From the NCBI GenBank assembly GCA_003833135.1, contig QZLH01000013.1, positions 166,386-187,650 of the forward strand: a stretch of 21,265 bases of DNA, given 5' to 3'. The translations under genes were made by a program, and so were the position numbers. Under the pieces are notes generated by a model that was not told the origin of the DNA, searched no databases, and saw only the letters and a list, made by a program, of their open reading frames with translations. This DNA is from Oehlia diaphana. Taxonomy: Eukaryota; Glomeromycota; Glomeromycetes; Glomerales; Glomeraceae. Below, one piece after another: positions 1 to 9,956 of the stretch (positions are counted from its first letter, which is position 1; each line of letters begins with the position of its first letter).

Positions 1-327
1 TACCCAACAAAAGAAAAATCGTCGGACTAAAGTTAAATTATCTCAAGGTACATCACGAACAGGTGGATCTCGTAATGCAGATAATTTAGAATTGTCACAC
101 TTACCTAATGACCAAATCAGTTTACTAAAGAAAAAACGTAAACAAACAACCCGGAAGAAGAAAAAATACTTGAGGCGTTATTAGTTTATGAAGATGAGTT
201 ACCAGACTCAGCTATTAATGAGGTTCTTGATAAACTTTCAAGTGATTAGAATAAAACTAAAGTTAAAGCAGCGTGGAGATACCGTAAATCTAAAATTCAA
301 ATTATAAATAATAACAATAATAAATAA
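1..327 (+). pseudogene. 3' fragment of a basic helix-turn-helix-like gene, frameshifted
   Basis: Two overlapping reading frames join into one protein-like stretch. Frame 2 (from base 2) is very basic and serine/lysine rich and ends in K/R runs. Near base 153 the sense continues in frame 1 with E-E-E-K-I-L-E-A-L-L, an acidic helix, then P-D-S-A-I-N-E-V-L-D-K-L-S-S-D, an in-frame TAG at 247-249, and N-K-T-K-V-K-A-A-W-R-Y-R-K-S-K before TAA at 325-327. The last segment resembles the recognition helix of homeodomain/Myb-like DNA-binding proteins (a V-K-x-x-W-x-x-R-K pattern). The TAG sits where a tryptophan would fit, one G-to-A change away from TGG. The gene is cut by the window edge, carries one frameshift and one nonsense codon, and is probably dead. 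The family assignment is an inference from one short motif. Confidence 0.55.
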
Positions 328-1014
328 TGTAAATTTTTTGTTAAATTAACGTTATTTTACAAAATGAACAAATAAATACAATAAAATTTTAAAATTATAA
401 TCTAAACAATATTAATTACTGATTAATTAGGTGCAAAAAACTAAAAATTATAAAATTTCGGCAAAATTTATTAATCTAACCACCTTTTGACAGATATGTT
501 TTTCGATCGTACATAAAAAGTTACGTATAATTGGTAATTTAAGATCGCGTTACGTTTTCATATAAACTTGCATCTCTGGGTTAAGTCCAAAAAAATAGAA
601 AAGGTTGTTCAAATAGGAAAATTTTGTACAAATGTTTTTTCGCAAAGAAAATTATTGGAATATGTAGATTAAACCTTTAGTAAATAAAAGTAATTAAAAT
701 GTGAAGTTCGTAACTTGAAAAAAAAAGTGTTTTGTATTAGAACGGAATTCACGTGATTTAACGTTACACCAATTTCATATTAATGATCGGCAGTTCCTGT
801 GACATGATCGATGATTGTTGATAAGAAATTTGTGACCAAATAAACAATAGCGTTACACAATATCGTAACCATTAATGCAAATGTACAATTTGTACAATGA
901 CTAAAAAAAAATTAGGATCACATAATAGCTTTACACAAAATCATAACCATAAAACGAGTAATAAATCAAAATCAATATATTTTATGGTTCTTTTTTTTTT
1001 TTTAAAAAAAAAAA
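328..1014. other. Intergenic region upstream of the kinase-like pseudogene
   Basis: No coding frame was recognised. The stretch is A/T rich. It holds a CACGTG at 750-755, a pair of 27-bp direct repeats and a 15-bp palindrome (listed separately). A T-run followed by an A-run (about 991-1014) lies directly before the kinase start codon. Confidence 0.6.
846..950 (+). repeat. Pair of 27-bp direct repeats with a palindrome between them
   Basis: Copies at 846-872 and 924-950 differ at three positions. Both begin AATAGC and end TAACCAT and contain TTACACAA. Between them, at 882-896, lies TGTACAATTTGTACA, a perfect 7-bp inverted repeat around one T. The set sits about 65-170 bp upstream of the kinase start, so a promoter role is possible. 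That role is inference. Confidence 0.7.
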
Positions 1015-2350
1015 ATGAATAATAAAAATGATGATAGAGATACAAGTAGTAAATGGACGCAATGGATTAATGATGGCATTACCAATGAATATATTAATTA
1101 TTACGATTATAATGAATTTCAAAATATAACATGTATGTATAGGTAATGGAGGGTTTGGTGATGTTTATCGAGCAAATTGGGAAAATTCAAATACCGTTGT
1201 TGCATTAAAATCTTTGAAAAATGACGATGATTTTATGAAAAAAATTGTTAATGAGGTATAATATTCTTTATTATTTTCTTAGTTTCCTTATCGTTTGTTA
1301 ACATATGCTATATATACAGTGTATATCGTATTTATATTTATTTTATACATATAGATAATTTTGATGCATAAAGTTAACTTTCATACAAATATTATTCAAT
1401 TTTATGGTATTACCAGCGATACAAGTAAGTAATTTATAAAATGATTTACAACTTATTGCTAACTCCCACACAATCATATCCATACTACATATATATTAAT
1501 ATATTCATATTCATTTTCTTTTTAGATCAAGTATATCCTCCAAATTATTTATTTGTTCTTGAATATGCAGATAATGGAACTTTGAGAAATTATTTAAAAA
1601 TAATTTTAATAAATTGGATTGGAATATCAAATTACAATTTGCAAATCAAATTGTCGATGCTGTCTCATGTATACATCGAAAAGATATTATACATCAAGTA
1701 TTTTATTCTTAGAATTCGCAAGTAAATAATCCAAGTGTATTAATTATTAATTCTTTTTATAAAACAGCATTCTGATAATATCTTGATTCATCAGAATAAG
1801 ATCAAATTAGCAGACTTTGGTCTTTCATGTAGAGCTGGACTTTCATGTAGAGCTGGAGTATCAAATTACGTAAAGGATATTTTTGGAAAGATACCTTATG
1901 TTGATCCGCAACGTTTTAAAAATCAATCAAATAACAATAATAAGAAATCAGATGTGTACAGCGTCGGAGTACTTTTATGGGAAGTATCTTCTGGACAACA
2001 ACCATTTGAATCTTATAATAGCCCTCATGACGAAACAGCGTTAACGTTGCATATTCTAGATGGAAAAAGAGAAACTCCAATTCCTGATACACCAACTGAT
2101 TATATTAACATTTATACAAGTATGAATATATTTATTATTCGTTTTTGATTATTGAGACATGCTTACTCTTTTATTTAATCAAAAACAATTTTCAGAATGT
2201 TGGCAAGATAATCCAAACGATAGACCAGACATGCAACAAGTATTTTCCGAACTCATTAATTTGAAAAAAAAATCTTTTTTAACCGAGGAAAATATAGATT
2301 CTAATGAAAATAGCAAAGTACCCAAGGAAAATAATTTTAATAACAGTTAA
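1015..2350 (+). pseudogene. Broken TKL-type protein kinase gene (five exon blocks)
   Basis: Exon blocks: 1015-1255, 1355-1424, 1526-1697, 1768-2119 and 2196-2350, separated by GT-AG introns of 70-101 bp. In order the product shows a Gly-rich loop (I-G-N-G-G-F-G-D-V-Y), a V-A-L-K lysine, an alphaC-type segment, hinge L-F-V-L-E-Y-A-D-N-G-T-L, a partial catalytic loop, D-F-G, P-Y-V-D-P, S-D-V-Y-S-V-G-V-L-L-W-E and C-W-Q-D-N-P-N-D-R-P. This is a complete kinase fold plus a short polar tail. Lesions: a 4-bp excess (ATGTATGT, 1131-1138) before the Gly loop gives TAA at 1144-1146; one A is missing from the run at 1596-1600; and the H-x-D-L of the catalytic loop reads I-I-H-Q then H-S-D-N across intron 3, so the catalytic Asp is absent. 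Small frame-correcting introns are too short to be real. Such kinases normally phosphorylate Ser/Thr or Tyr; this copy is very probably non-functional. Confidence 0.85.
1822..1857 (+). repeat. 18-bp exact tandem duplication in the kinase activation segment
   Basis: The 18 bases at 1822-1839 repeat exactly at 1840-1857, encoding L-S-C-R-A-G twice immediately after D-F-G. Kinases of this type normally carry a single copy here, so the duplication lengthens the activation loop by six residues in frame. Exact identity of the copies suggests a fairly recent event. Confidence 0.93.
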
Positions 2351-4126
2351 TTAGTATTAGTTCTATGTAAAGTGATCTTACTTTAAAATATATTTAAAAT
2401 ATCTTGTACTTTATTTAACCAACTTGTGTGTAATTTATTTTTATTAAACAAATGAAAAGATATACAGTAAGTAATAAAAACATTTATTTCAAATATTGTG
2501 AATGCATAGTATTGTATTCTCGTTACAATATTTTTATTGCACCTAAATCAAAAGATTGATTTGTAAATTTCCAAGATACAATTCAAATACTCATATTAAA
2601 ATGAGCAACCGATAGCATGTTGTAAAATTAGTTTAATGCAAATGATCCTGAAGTGAAAATCTCTATTCATTAATAAGTGATAATTTTTTTTTAAATAATT
2701 ATCACTAAATTACAAGCTTGTCGTACTGAACTGACTGTCACTCATAAATTCGATCATGAAAATTGCAAAATTAGATATAACGATCCGCTCAAAATTAAAA
2801 AATGAGATATATAGTTAATTAAATTTACTCAATTTAACGTATTACTTTCAAAAATGGATTGATTACCTATCCATTAAAATAAACCGGATTTTATTCTAAC
2901 ATTTTTAAATAATAACCTTATTTTTTTTTTAAAGATTAAGTATTCTTGGTTCTAAGAGTTTTTTTTTTTTTTTGTTAAGGTAAAGATTGTATTATTTAGT
3001 ATGTGCGATGTTAAAGTACAAAAGTCGAAATATTACGCAAGTTATTGAAATTTAATTTGGTGGCGCAGTAGTCTATAGGAATCATAAAATAAAAAGTTTA
3101 TCATTTCTGGTAAAAAGCTTTTAAAATTCCTTTTTGTTCATATTCACAGCTGTTCTACAAGTTTATTTAAAAGTCAGAATGTAATTAGTGATGTCGTTTT
3201 AACTTTACATATATATAAAAAAAAAAAATATGCCTTAATTAAATATTGTAAGTCGAAAATGACTCAAACCCACCTTTGGAATCGTACAGAACGGGTAAAA
3301 TACATTTATTACACTATTATTATATAAAGTAAATATTTATTTGAAAAAATTGAAAAAAAAAATGGTTTGTGAAGTTTTTGCGTCACAATGGCACACATAT
3401 ATTGGATGGATATATTCGTGATATTTTGTAATATAATATTTGTAACAAATTAAAATTTTTTGTTTAAAATGATTTTTTTATTAATAACTTTAGAAATCTC
3501 GAACATATAATACATTAAAGTTTATCAACTAATAAAATGGTTGGCATGAAGGCAAAGTAAATTAATTCTTTATTTAAATTATTAAATATTTTAGCTTGTA
3601 AATTATAAGTTTATGATAATTAATTATTACTAAATTCTAGTGCTTATAACGATTTACGAATTTATGATATTTTATAAATTATTTTTACCTATAAATAAAG
3701 TAAATTAACATTTTATCAATAACAAAAATTATTCTGCTTTTGTCTTTTTTTATTCACGGGACAAAATTTGTTATTGCAGTATTTTTATTATAAATATAAG
3801 TAATTTCAAAAAGTTAAAGAGCCAGATGGCTGGGACGTATAATTTATAGCTACCATAGGGGTTTATATTAATTTCTGGACATGACTAATCAGTATTTCGA
3901 ATTGGCCTACAACTATTATAATAAAAACTTAAGCAATTTTTTTGATTAAGTTGCTTCATTACGTCAATTATATATTTACTACTCCCATAATTATAAGTAT
4001 TTTATTACGTCACATCAATTATTTCCCATAATTATATCATTTTATTCAACGGCAGTAATAAAAATATTTGTGTTTAAACCATTTCAACTTTTCGCTGTAA
4101 ATAAAAAATTTTTCTTAATATATTAA
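2351..4126. other. Gene-poor intergenic stretch
   Basis: About 1.8 kb of A/T-rich DNA with homopolymer runs of T (near 2926 and 2960) and A (near 3219). No frame, RNA gene or structured repeat could be supported on either strand. Confidence 0.6.
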
Positions 4127-4684
4127 TTGCCGATCCGTCTAAGATCGGCATTGCGTCACTAATAAAATTCTGTGATAATAGCGATAAAAAAATAAGCATT
4201 TTTTACATCTCACGCGCGGAATAAATTTCCACCCATTTCACAAACAGGTGTTTTTTTAGCAAATATGGCTGGTCATAATTATATTTCTGTTACTGGTTTT
4301 CTTTAATTTTCACCTAGTTTTAATAATAAAAATATTTCAAAAAAGTCTTTAAAACCAACTTTGAAAGCTAAAAAATTATATGTTTTTAATGTAAATAAAG
4401 CAATACAGTAAAATAAAATTTTGAAATGTCCTATATTTTAAGGTGTAAATCTGACGCGCGTACATAGTAAACTCATTATTTTGCATATGAACGTATATAT
4501 ATATATATATTTTCTTTTTTTCAAGTATTTTTTCAGTATATTAGTATATCATGTGTCTTTTATTTATAGTTAATATTTTGTCTATGAAATATCCTTCCTT
4601 GAAGTTTGTGTTCTAGCACAAAAGCGGTAAATTTAACCCTGAATTTTATTAGTAACTCAGTGCAGATTTTAGACGGATCGGTAA
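4127..4684. mobile_element. 558-bp TIR element (MITE-like), TAA target duplication
   Basis: The left end (4127-4170) and the reverse complement of the right end (4641-4684) match at 38 of 44 positions; both ends contain CCGATCCGTCTAA and ACTAATAAAATTC. The element is flanked by TAA at 4124-4126 and 4685-4687, a 3-bp target-site duplication of the TWA kind used by PIF/Harbinger elements. In this A/T-rich setting a TAA pair could be chance, so the superfamily is a suggestion. The interior has no transposase. It holds a short coding-like stretch from ATG 4265 that is stopped at 4304-4306 and then stays open to 4409-4411. Confidence 0.75.
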
Positions 4685-5307
4685 TAAAATAGATTTAAAA
4701 TCTTAAGAAGCTTATACAATAAATACTAAATACTTCAAATATTTTAATCAATTATTTCATCATGATATCACCAATTGTAAATGTAATATCATGACTAAGC
4801 AAAATATATCTATGATTTCTTGAAAGAAATTGTATCCTTGCATATGAATTATTATTTTTGTTAAGCTACTAGAATTGAAAATATATAAAACAGATTATAT
4901 TAAACACTATTAAATGAAGAAGAATCTGGTGAAACTTATCAAAATATTAATTAGATCAGCATCAAAAAAATTTAAGAGAAATTCGATTTTTTGTAATTTT
5001 AAATTTCAAATTTCTTTGGAGGAATTTCTAGAAAATTGGAGATCATCTTGTGCTTTATATATTATATCTGATTGTATTCATAAATGAGATGATTTATGTA
5101 AATGTAAAATAATTAAAAGATTTAATAACGATTCTTTATACTTCCTGGATGCAATAAACATATGAAGAATATTTATTTTAATTAAAACTTTTATAAACAT
5201 TATTACATTGTAAATTTGTTTTTAAACTAGTAATACATGTTAGATTACTAATTTTAAAATAATATATGTAATTATCATAAATCTAAATAAAAGCTATATG
5301 ATCTAAT
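4685..5307. repeat. Intergenic stretch with one copy of a diverged dispersed repeat
   Basis: About 4710-4840 resembles about 9562-9700. Both contain ACAATAAATACT, an ATCACC(A/G)ATTGTAAAT segment and, near the end, GAAATTGTATC, in the same order with indels between. The rest of this stretch is the 3' flank of the minus-strand F-box gene, with no recognised gene. Confidence 0.45.
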
Positions 5308-6915
5308 TTAAATTTTTTCAAAACTTATGTCATTAAAATAAATCTTCAGATCATTATATTCTCGAACTATAATATTATAAAATTCAAATTCCTTCACTTC
5401 ATCTTCCAATGAAAACAATTCTATACTTTCAGAGATAGTATCATATTGATCAATGACACTATCCATAATAGCTAAATATTTGACTCTTTTCTTTTTTATA
5501 ATATTTTCTTTTATACAGGGTAAAATATTATTATCATGATCTCTACTAATATTATTGATTAATAATTTGTTAATAAAAGTATTCTGAGAATTTTTCAAGA
5601 ATATTTCAAAATCATTTGTACTAATATTAAAATTCAAGCATAAATATTCTAATTTAAGTGGAAGATTTTGACCTAAATTTCTTAATATAATTGAATTAGG
5701 TTCAGTATTATATAATATATCAATAGTAAGATAATTAAGTTTTTGTCTCATATTTTCAATTAAATTCAAAACTAAATAATTGAACTGATTTTTAAAATGG
5801 TATAAGTCAAGAAGTTTAATATTTTTACAATATTTTAAAATTAATTCTAATAATTTTTTTAATTGTAAATCATTGTCAGCATTGTCAGCATATAAAAAAC
5901 AATACCCAAAATTCTCTAAATAACCACCAGATTTTTGTAAGAATAATTCCAATAATTCAATTTTTATCACCTCACTTAAAAATAAAGATTTAAGTTTAAA
6001 TGGTTTAGTTAAATTAATAATTTGTTGAATAAAATTATTTAAAGAATAACAATTAATTATATGAACAGATTCTAAAACATTAAGTTGTTCAAATACTTTA
6101 TCTAAATTGATTACTATATCATGAAATTTGATGTAATAAAATACGATTGTATTTAAAGAATTTGAAAAATTATTTGATAATAATAATGATTGATATAAAG
6201 AAAAACTTCTATTATGACCCAATACAAATTTTTTAAGAATTTGATGTGAATTAAGAATTATTTCTGATATATGATTTTTAATTGATTCAAGTTTAATAAT
6301 AATAATTGATGAATCAGTGATAATACGAAGTTTTAGATTTTTAATATTATTAATAAAATTTGGATTTTGTAATATTAATTCAAGAATATCATCAATATAT
6401 AAATTAAAACTAGAATAATCAGTAACTTCAATTTCAAAAATATGTAAATTTACTTCATTATCAATAAACAATTTAAATAGTAACATATTAATTAATTTTT
6501 TAAATTCAATTACTGAATGTCCATCCGAATCTAGTAAAAAATATCTTCTTCCAGGTTTTAAAGTTTCAAACCACTTTTTAATAAAAAAAATAATACTCTC
6601 CGTATTCAAATACTTTATAAAACTGGGATAGTTAAAAAGTGTACTTGATGGTAATAAATTATCATTAATTATATTATGTTCATTTAATTTTGATCTTAAA
6701 TCATTATTTAAATTATTTAAGTAAAATTCAATAATATTATAATTTTCTGTAGGAATTAAAAATGGATTTTCCCATAATAATGGAATCGCTAAACGACACC
6801 ATAATCTGTTGACTAAAATACATGAATGTAATGTTGAAAAATCATTTTTAAAATATTTTATAATATCATATGTTAATTCAGGCAAATCTCCTGAAAATAT
6901 TTTTGAACATGACAT
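5308..6915 (-). CDS. F-box domain protein, 535 aa, single exon
   Basis: An uninterrupted minus-strand frame from ATG at 6913-6915 to TAA at 5308-5310. Residues about 8-50 form an F-box: L-P-E-L-T-Y-D-I-I-K-Y-F, then T-L-H-S-C-I-L-V-N-R-L-W-C-R and P-L-L-W. F-box proteins dock to Skp1 in SCF ubiquitin ligases and present substrates for ubiquitination. The remaining roughly 480 residues are Leu/Ile/Asn rich, with repeating L-x-x-L-x-L strands (for example K-L-K-S-L-F-L and N-I-K-L-L-D-L) that suggest degenerate leucine-rich repeats; the ligand cannot be read. There is no signal peptide or membrane segment. The start is supported by the F-box beginning within ten residues and by a CT-rich tract about 8 bp upstream. 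A 9-bp tandem duplication at 5872-5889 gives A-D-N twice. This is the best-preserved gene here. Function beyond the F-box role is unknown. Confidence 0.92.
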   Translation of the reverse strand: MSCSKIFSGDLPELTYDIIKYFKNDFSTLHSCILVNRLWCRLAIPLLWENPFLIPTENYNIIEFYLNNLNNDLRSKLNEHNIINDNLLPSSTLFNYPSFIKYLNTESIIFFIKKWFETLKPGRRYFLLDSDGHSVIEFKKLINMLLFKLFIDNEVNLHIFEIEVTDYSSFNLYIDDILELILQNPNFINNIKNLKLRIITDSSIIIIKLESIKNHISEIILNSHQILKKFVLGHNRSFSLYQSLLLSNNFSNSLNTIVFYYIKFHDIVINLDKVFEQLNVLESVHIINCYSLNNFIQQIINLTKPFKLKSLFLSEVIKIELLELFLQKSGGYLENFGYCFLYADNADNDLQLKKLLELILKYCKNIKLLDLYHFKNQFNYLVLNLIENMRQKLNYLTIDILYNTEPNSIILRNLGQNLPLKLEYLCLNFNISTNDFEIFLKNSQNTFINKLLINNISRDHDNNILPCIKENIIKKKRVKYLAIMDSVIDQYDTISESIELFSLEDEVKEFEFYNIIVREYNDLKIYFNDISFEKI

Positions 6916-6945
6916 TTTTAAGTGAAAGAGAAAGAGAGGTTATTT
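6916..6945 (-). promoter_or_regulatory. Pyrimidine-rich leader just upstream of the F-box start
   Basis: On the minus strand the bases directly upstream of the start codon include an uninterrupted C/T tract (plus-strand GAAAGAGAAAGAGAGG at 6924-6939). Pyrimidine tracts at this position are common around transcription starts of fungal genes. The role is inferred from position only. Confidence 0.35.
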
Positions 6946-7024
6946 GTGTATCACAAATTCACAATATCGACTGTATTTATTTATTTTCGGGATTCCGATA
7001 TTGTCACACAATTTGTGTCGTGTA
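6940..7024. repeat. Imperfect inverted repeat upstream of the F-box gene
   Basis: ACAATATCG (6961-6969) pairs with CGATATTGT (6996-7004), and CACAAATT (6952-6959) pairs with AATTTGTG (7010-7017), leaving a bulge between the two stems. It may be a cruciform-forming regulatory site or the remnant of a small hairpin element in the promoter of the minus-strand F-box gene. Confidence 0.55.
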
Positions 7025-7742
7025 ACATGTTCTTCCGAAAATTTTCACATGCATTCTGCACATCACAATTCGGTCAAAATTTACTATAAAACGTCCCAGT
7101 CATTTAATCTATCTAATTAGATTACCCTGTATAAATAATTAGAATCGTGTATCATTGAAAAGTGTGATATTCTTGCGTCTGATCTATTCGTATTTATCAT
7201 CGTATCATAATTAAGGAAATTTGATTGACCTTCCTGACTACGATAACCAATCTTAAAAAATTCAGTTAAAATTTTAATTAACTGGAAATGTATTAATTTA
7301 AACAAGAAAAATATAATTTTTCTTATTAATTGCATTTTATTTCCGCATCATTACTAATCATTTCTATAATAATAATTTTTTTTTTTTTTTATTTTTCAGT
7401 TTTTACCGTAAAGATCAAAACTACCTTTTTAATCTTTTTCTTTTATTAATTTTTTCTTTTATTATTATTGTTTCTTTTGGTTAACTTAACCAATTATTGG
7501 ATTTTTTAAGGGATTTTTTTAATCGGAATTTATCAAAATTTTGGAATTTTTTTTTTTTTAACCCAAAAATCATTGCTTATTCTTTTTTTGGTTTTGGTCA
7601 AGGCTATAATCAGATTAGAACTATGTCCTACAGCTTTTTCAATTTTTTTAGTCAACGGATATTGTTTCTGACTAATAAATTCACATGAAAATTTTTTTTT
7701 TTTTGATATTAACGAATTTTTTCTTTAGTGAGATTGTTTTTA
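7025..7742. other. Low-complexity intergenic region
   Basis: T-rich with many T-runs. Short open frames occur on both strands (minus 7117-7335, plus 7497-7688). Both are dominated by homopolymer codons (F/K/I/N) and have no recognisable motif, so I do not call them genes. Confidence 0.55.
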
Positions 7743-7820
7743 ATTATATAGATACATAACAATATTAATAATTTTGTAATTATTATATAGATACATAACA
7801 ATATTAATAATTTTGTAATT
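7743..7820 (+). repeat. Exact 39-bp tandem duplication (two copies)
   Basis: The 39 bases at 7743-7781 repeat without mismatch at 7782-7820. The unit begins ATTATATAGATACATAACA and ends TTTTGTAATT. It lies outside any gene. Perfect identity suggests a recent slippage or unequal-exchange event. Confidence 0.95.
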
Positions 7821-8619
7821 AAATCTAGCGGATGGTCCTTTCCAATCATAATCCCACGACGCTTTCTTAGATGTTTTGCGTTTAAACTGTTCGTCTAATC
7901 GTGATAATAAAATCTATATCAATATAACTAAAAAAATTTGTCTGATGGATTAGTCTCCACATGAATAATTTGAATTATGTAAATTGAAATCATATAATTA
8001 AATCATGACATGCCTTCGCCTGATCTATTTATGGTTAAAAACTATTCGATCCGTGTGCATTCCAATTAACTAATCCAATTTCAGTTAATTAAATTTTACC
8101 TTAACCAGAATTTTTTTTTTTTTTTTTGATTACTAATTCAAATATTTTTAGCTTTTTTTGATTTCATTTTTTTTTCAAACCGAAAAAAATTTTTCTCCCT
8201 TTTTCTTTTTTTCGGTTTAGTTTTTTTTCAAACTTAAAAATTTATTTTTTCCCCAAACTAAAAAAAAATTTTTTTTTATTAAATAATCCTTATTGTTTCG
8301 GTCTTTTAAGACCAATTTTTTTATATTATTTTTTTTTTCAATCTTCTTTTTAGACCATATTATTATTTTTTAAAATTTTTCACTCTTTTTGGACTGAATT
8401 ATTGTCCTTTTTTTTCAGAATATTTTCGGTACTTATTTTTTTTTCAGATTCCATTTTTTTCAGAAATTTCCCTTTTTTTAAACGATTTCTTTATCCTTTT
8501 TCTTCCCCAAAATTTTTTTTCTTTTTCTTTCAATTTTTTATTATTAAATAGAGAAATAAAATATTATATTAAATATATTTACAAAATTATTATTTATTTT
8601 TAATATAACATGTAGGAAA
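7821..8619. repeat. Polypyrimidine/T-rich tract region
   Basis: From about 8110 to 8545 the plus strand is almost entirely T with interspersed C and short A-runs. It includes a phrase TTTTCAAACC followed by GAAAAAAATTTTTC and a stem GGTCTT-TT-AAGACC at 8300-8313. No gene was recognised. The GACC-type stem resembles those in the palindrome array at the right edge. Confidence 0.5.
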
Positions 8620-8705
8620 ATTGTATAATGGTGTAGTTAGCCGAAAAATAATTAGCCGTAACGTGATCTGGACCCGGCTCAGGCGTAGATCGACTAGATC
8701 GTGTT
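8620..8705 (+). repeat. GC-rich islet with tRNA-like A box; possible SINE head
   Basis: TGGTGTAGTTAGCC (8629-8642) closely matches a tRNA A box (TGGYNNAGTNGG type). About 58 bp downstream AGATCGACTAG (8687-8697) is a weak match to the B box. The islet (GATCTGGACCCGGCTCAGGC) is strikingly GC rich against its surroundings. No cloverleaf could be folded by eye, so it is not a tRNA gene; a tRNA-derived SINE promoter is one explanation. Confidence 0.25.
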
Positions 8706-9905
8706 GTTAAATACATATAAACTTAGTTTAATATAATATTTAATGGGATAAATTAATATACTATCTATAATAATAAATGAAATAAGGGTAAAACTAACTA
8801 TTTTACTTTTAACGATACATACTATTGTTTCATCTAATTAACTTATATAATAATAATAAATTAAAATTTTTACAAAACAAATATAGAATTATTAAATTTT
8901 ATTTTAATTCGTGAGATAATATATATTTTCTTTTATCGAGAACTCGGAATGGTCAATTTAAGAAATTAAAAATTATCTAAACGGGCAATTCAAAATTATT
9001 CATAATGTAAATATAACAGTATTTTTTTATTTTATTATAGATGGTAGATTTAATATTTTATAAATTGCAATTTTAATAATTTATTTTCTTAATCTCTATG
9101 ATGAAATTTTAATATTAAATTTAGTTTGGATCATATTTAACTTTTTTTTTACTTATATCCATGCATAATTTACTTTAACTATAAGTGAAGAAGCCTATTT
9201 ATAATTTATTCACTTATTTGAAATAGAAACTAAGTTAAAAATATAGTTTTAAAGTCCAATATATAGTAATCTTGCAAGATTGGTGTTAAGGAATTTAACC
9301 TTTAATATTATCCTAATTCACTCTAAATTACTTGTAAGTAAATTGATTCTAATCATGGTAAATAAATACCATATTTAACATATTTCTTTTATTCCTTAAT
9401 ATACAATTAATGATAGTGAATATCTTTACTTATTTATTTGAATATTATTATACAAGAAATTAAATAATGTATAAGAAATTCTTTTATTGTCTAAACCATT
9501 CCAATTTGCTACTGCAAGCAAAATAAAAATTTCTTAATTAAATATGGAAATTAAATTTAAAATAAATATATACAATAAATACTTCAATATTTTTCATCAT
9601 AAAACGAAATTTTCTTTATCACCGATTGTAAATATCTGATCACGACGAATCAAAAAATCATCATGTACCAGCACCTTAAGAAATTGTATCACATAAAACT
9701 TGGTTTGTCGATATGTTATAAATATTGCGTGGTTAACTTACATAAGCCAATACAAAATAACATAGGATGCCCTACATGAGTACTAAAAGACAATATATCT
9801 GTTGAGCTTGAGGTTTTTATATTGTATCACGTGTATGATTTAGATAACTTTGGGCCAGAATTTAGAACTGAAATTTAAAATCACGTCGATTTATACCTTC
9901 ATTGA
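8706..9905. other. Gene-poor intergenic stretch
   Basis: A/T-rich DNA with no supported coding frame or RNA. It includes the second copy (about 9562-9700) of the diverged repeat also seen at 4710-4840, and a CACGTG at 9828-9833. Confidence 0.5.
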
Positions 9906-9956
9906 TTGCGAAACGTTTTTTATTTCAATTTAACGAATAAAAAAACCGTTTCGCAA
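9906..9956. repeat. Long hairpin (about 19-bp arms)
   Basis: The arm 9906-9924 (TTGCGAAACGTTTTTTATT) pairs with 9936-9956 (reverse complement TTGCGAAACGG followed by T-rich bases). There are about two extra bases in the right arm and an 11-base loop. A partial third copy of the theme (AAAAAACGTAGCGCAAA) follows near 9980-9997. It could be a small foldback element or a structured transcript 3' end. Confidence 0.75.

Noticed and set aside
3055..3140. TGGCGCAGTAGTC resembling a tRNA A box, with GTTCATATTC downstream
   Set aside because: The spacing is too long, the B box is weak and no cloverleaf can be drawn; treated as chance.
7117..7335. Minus-strand open frame of 72 codons
   Set aside because: The first half is Ile/Phe/Leu homopolymer-like. 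The second half looks more protein-like, but there is no motif, paralogue or second supporting feature.
7497..7688. Plus-strand open frame of 63 codons
   Set aside because: Phe/Asn-rich translation of T-runs; non-ATG start; no family signature.
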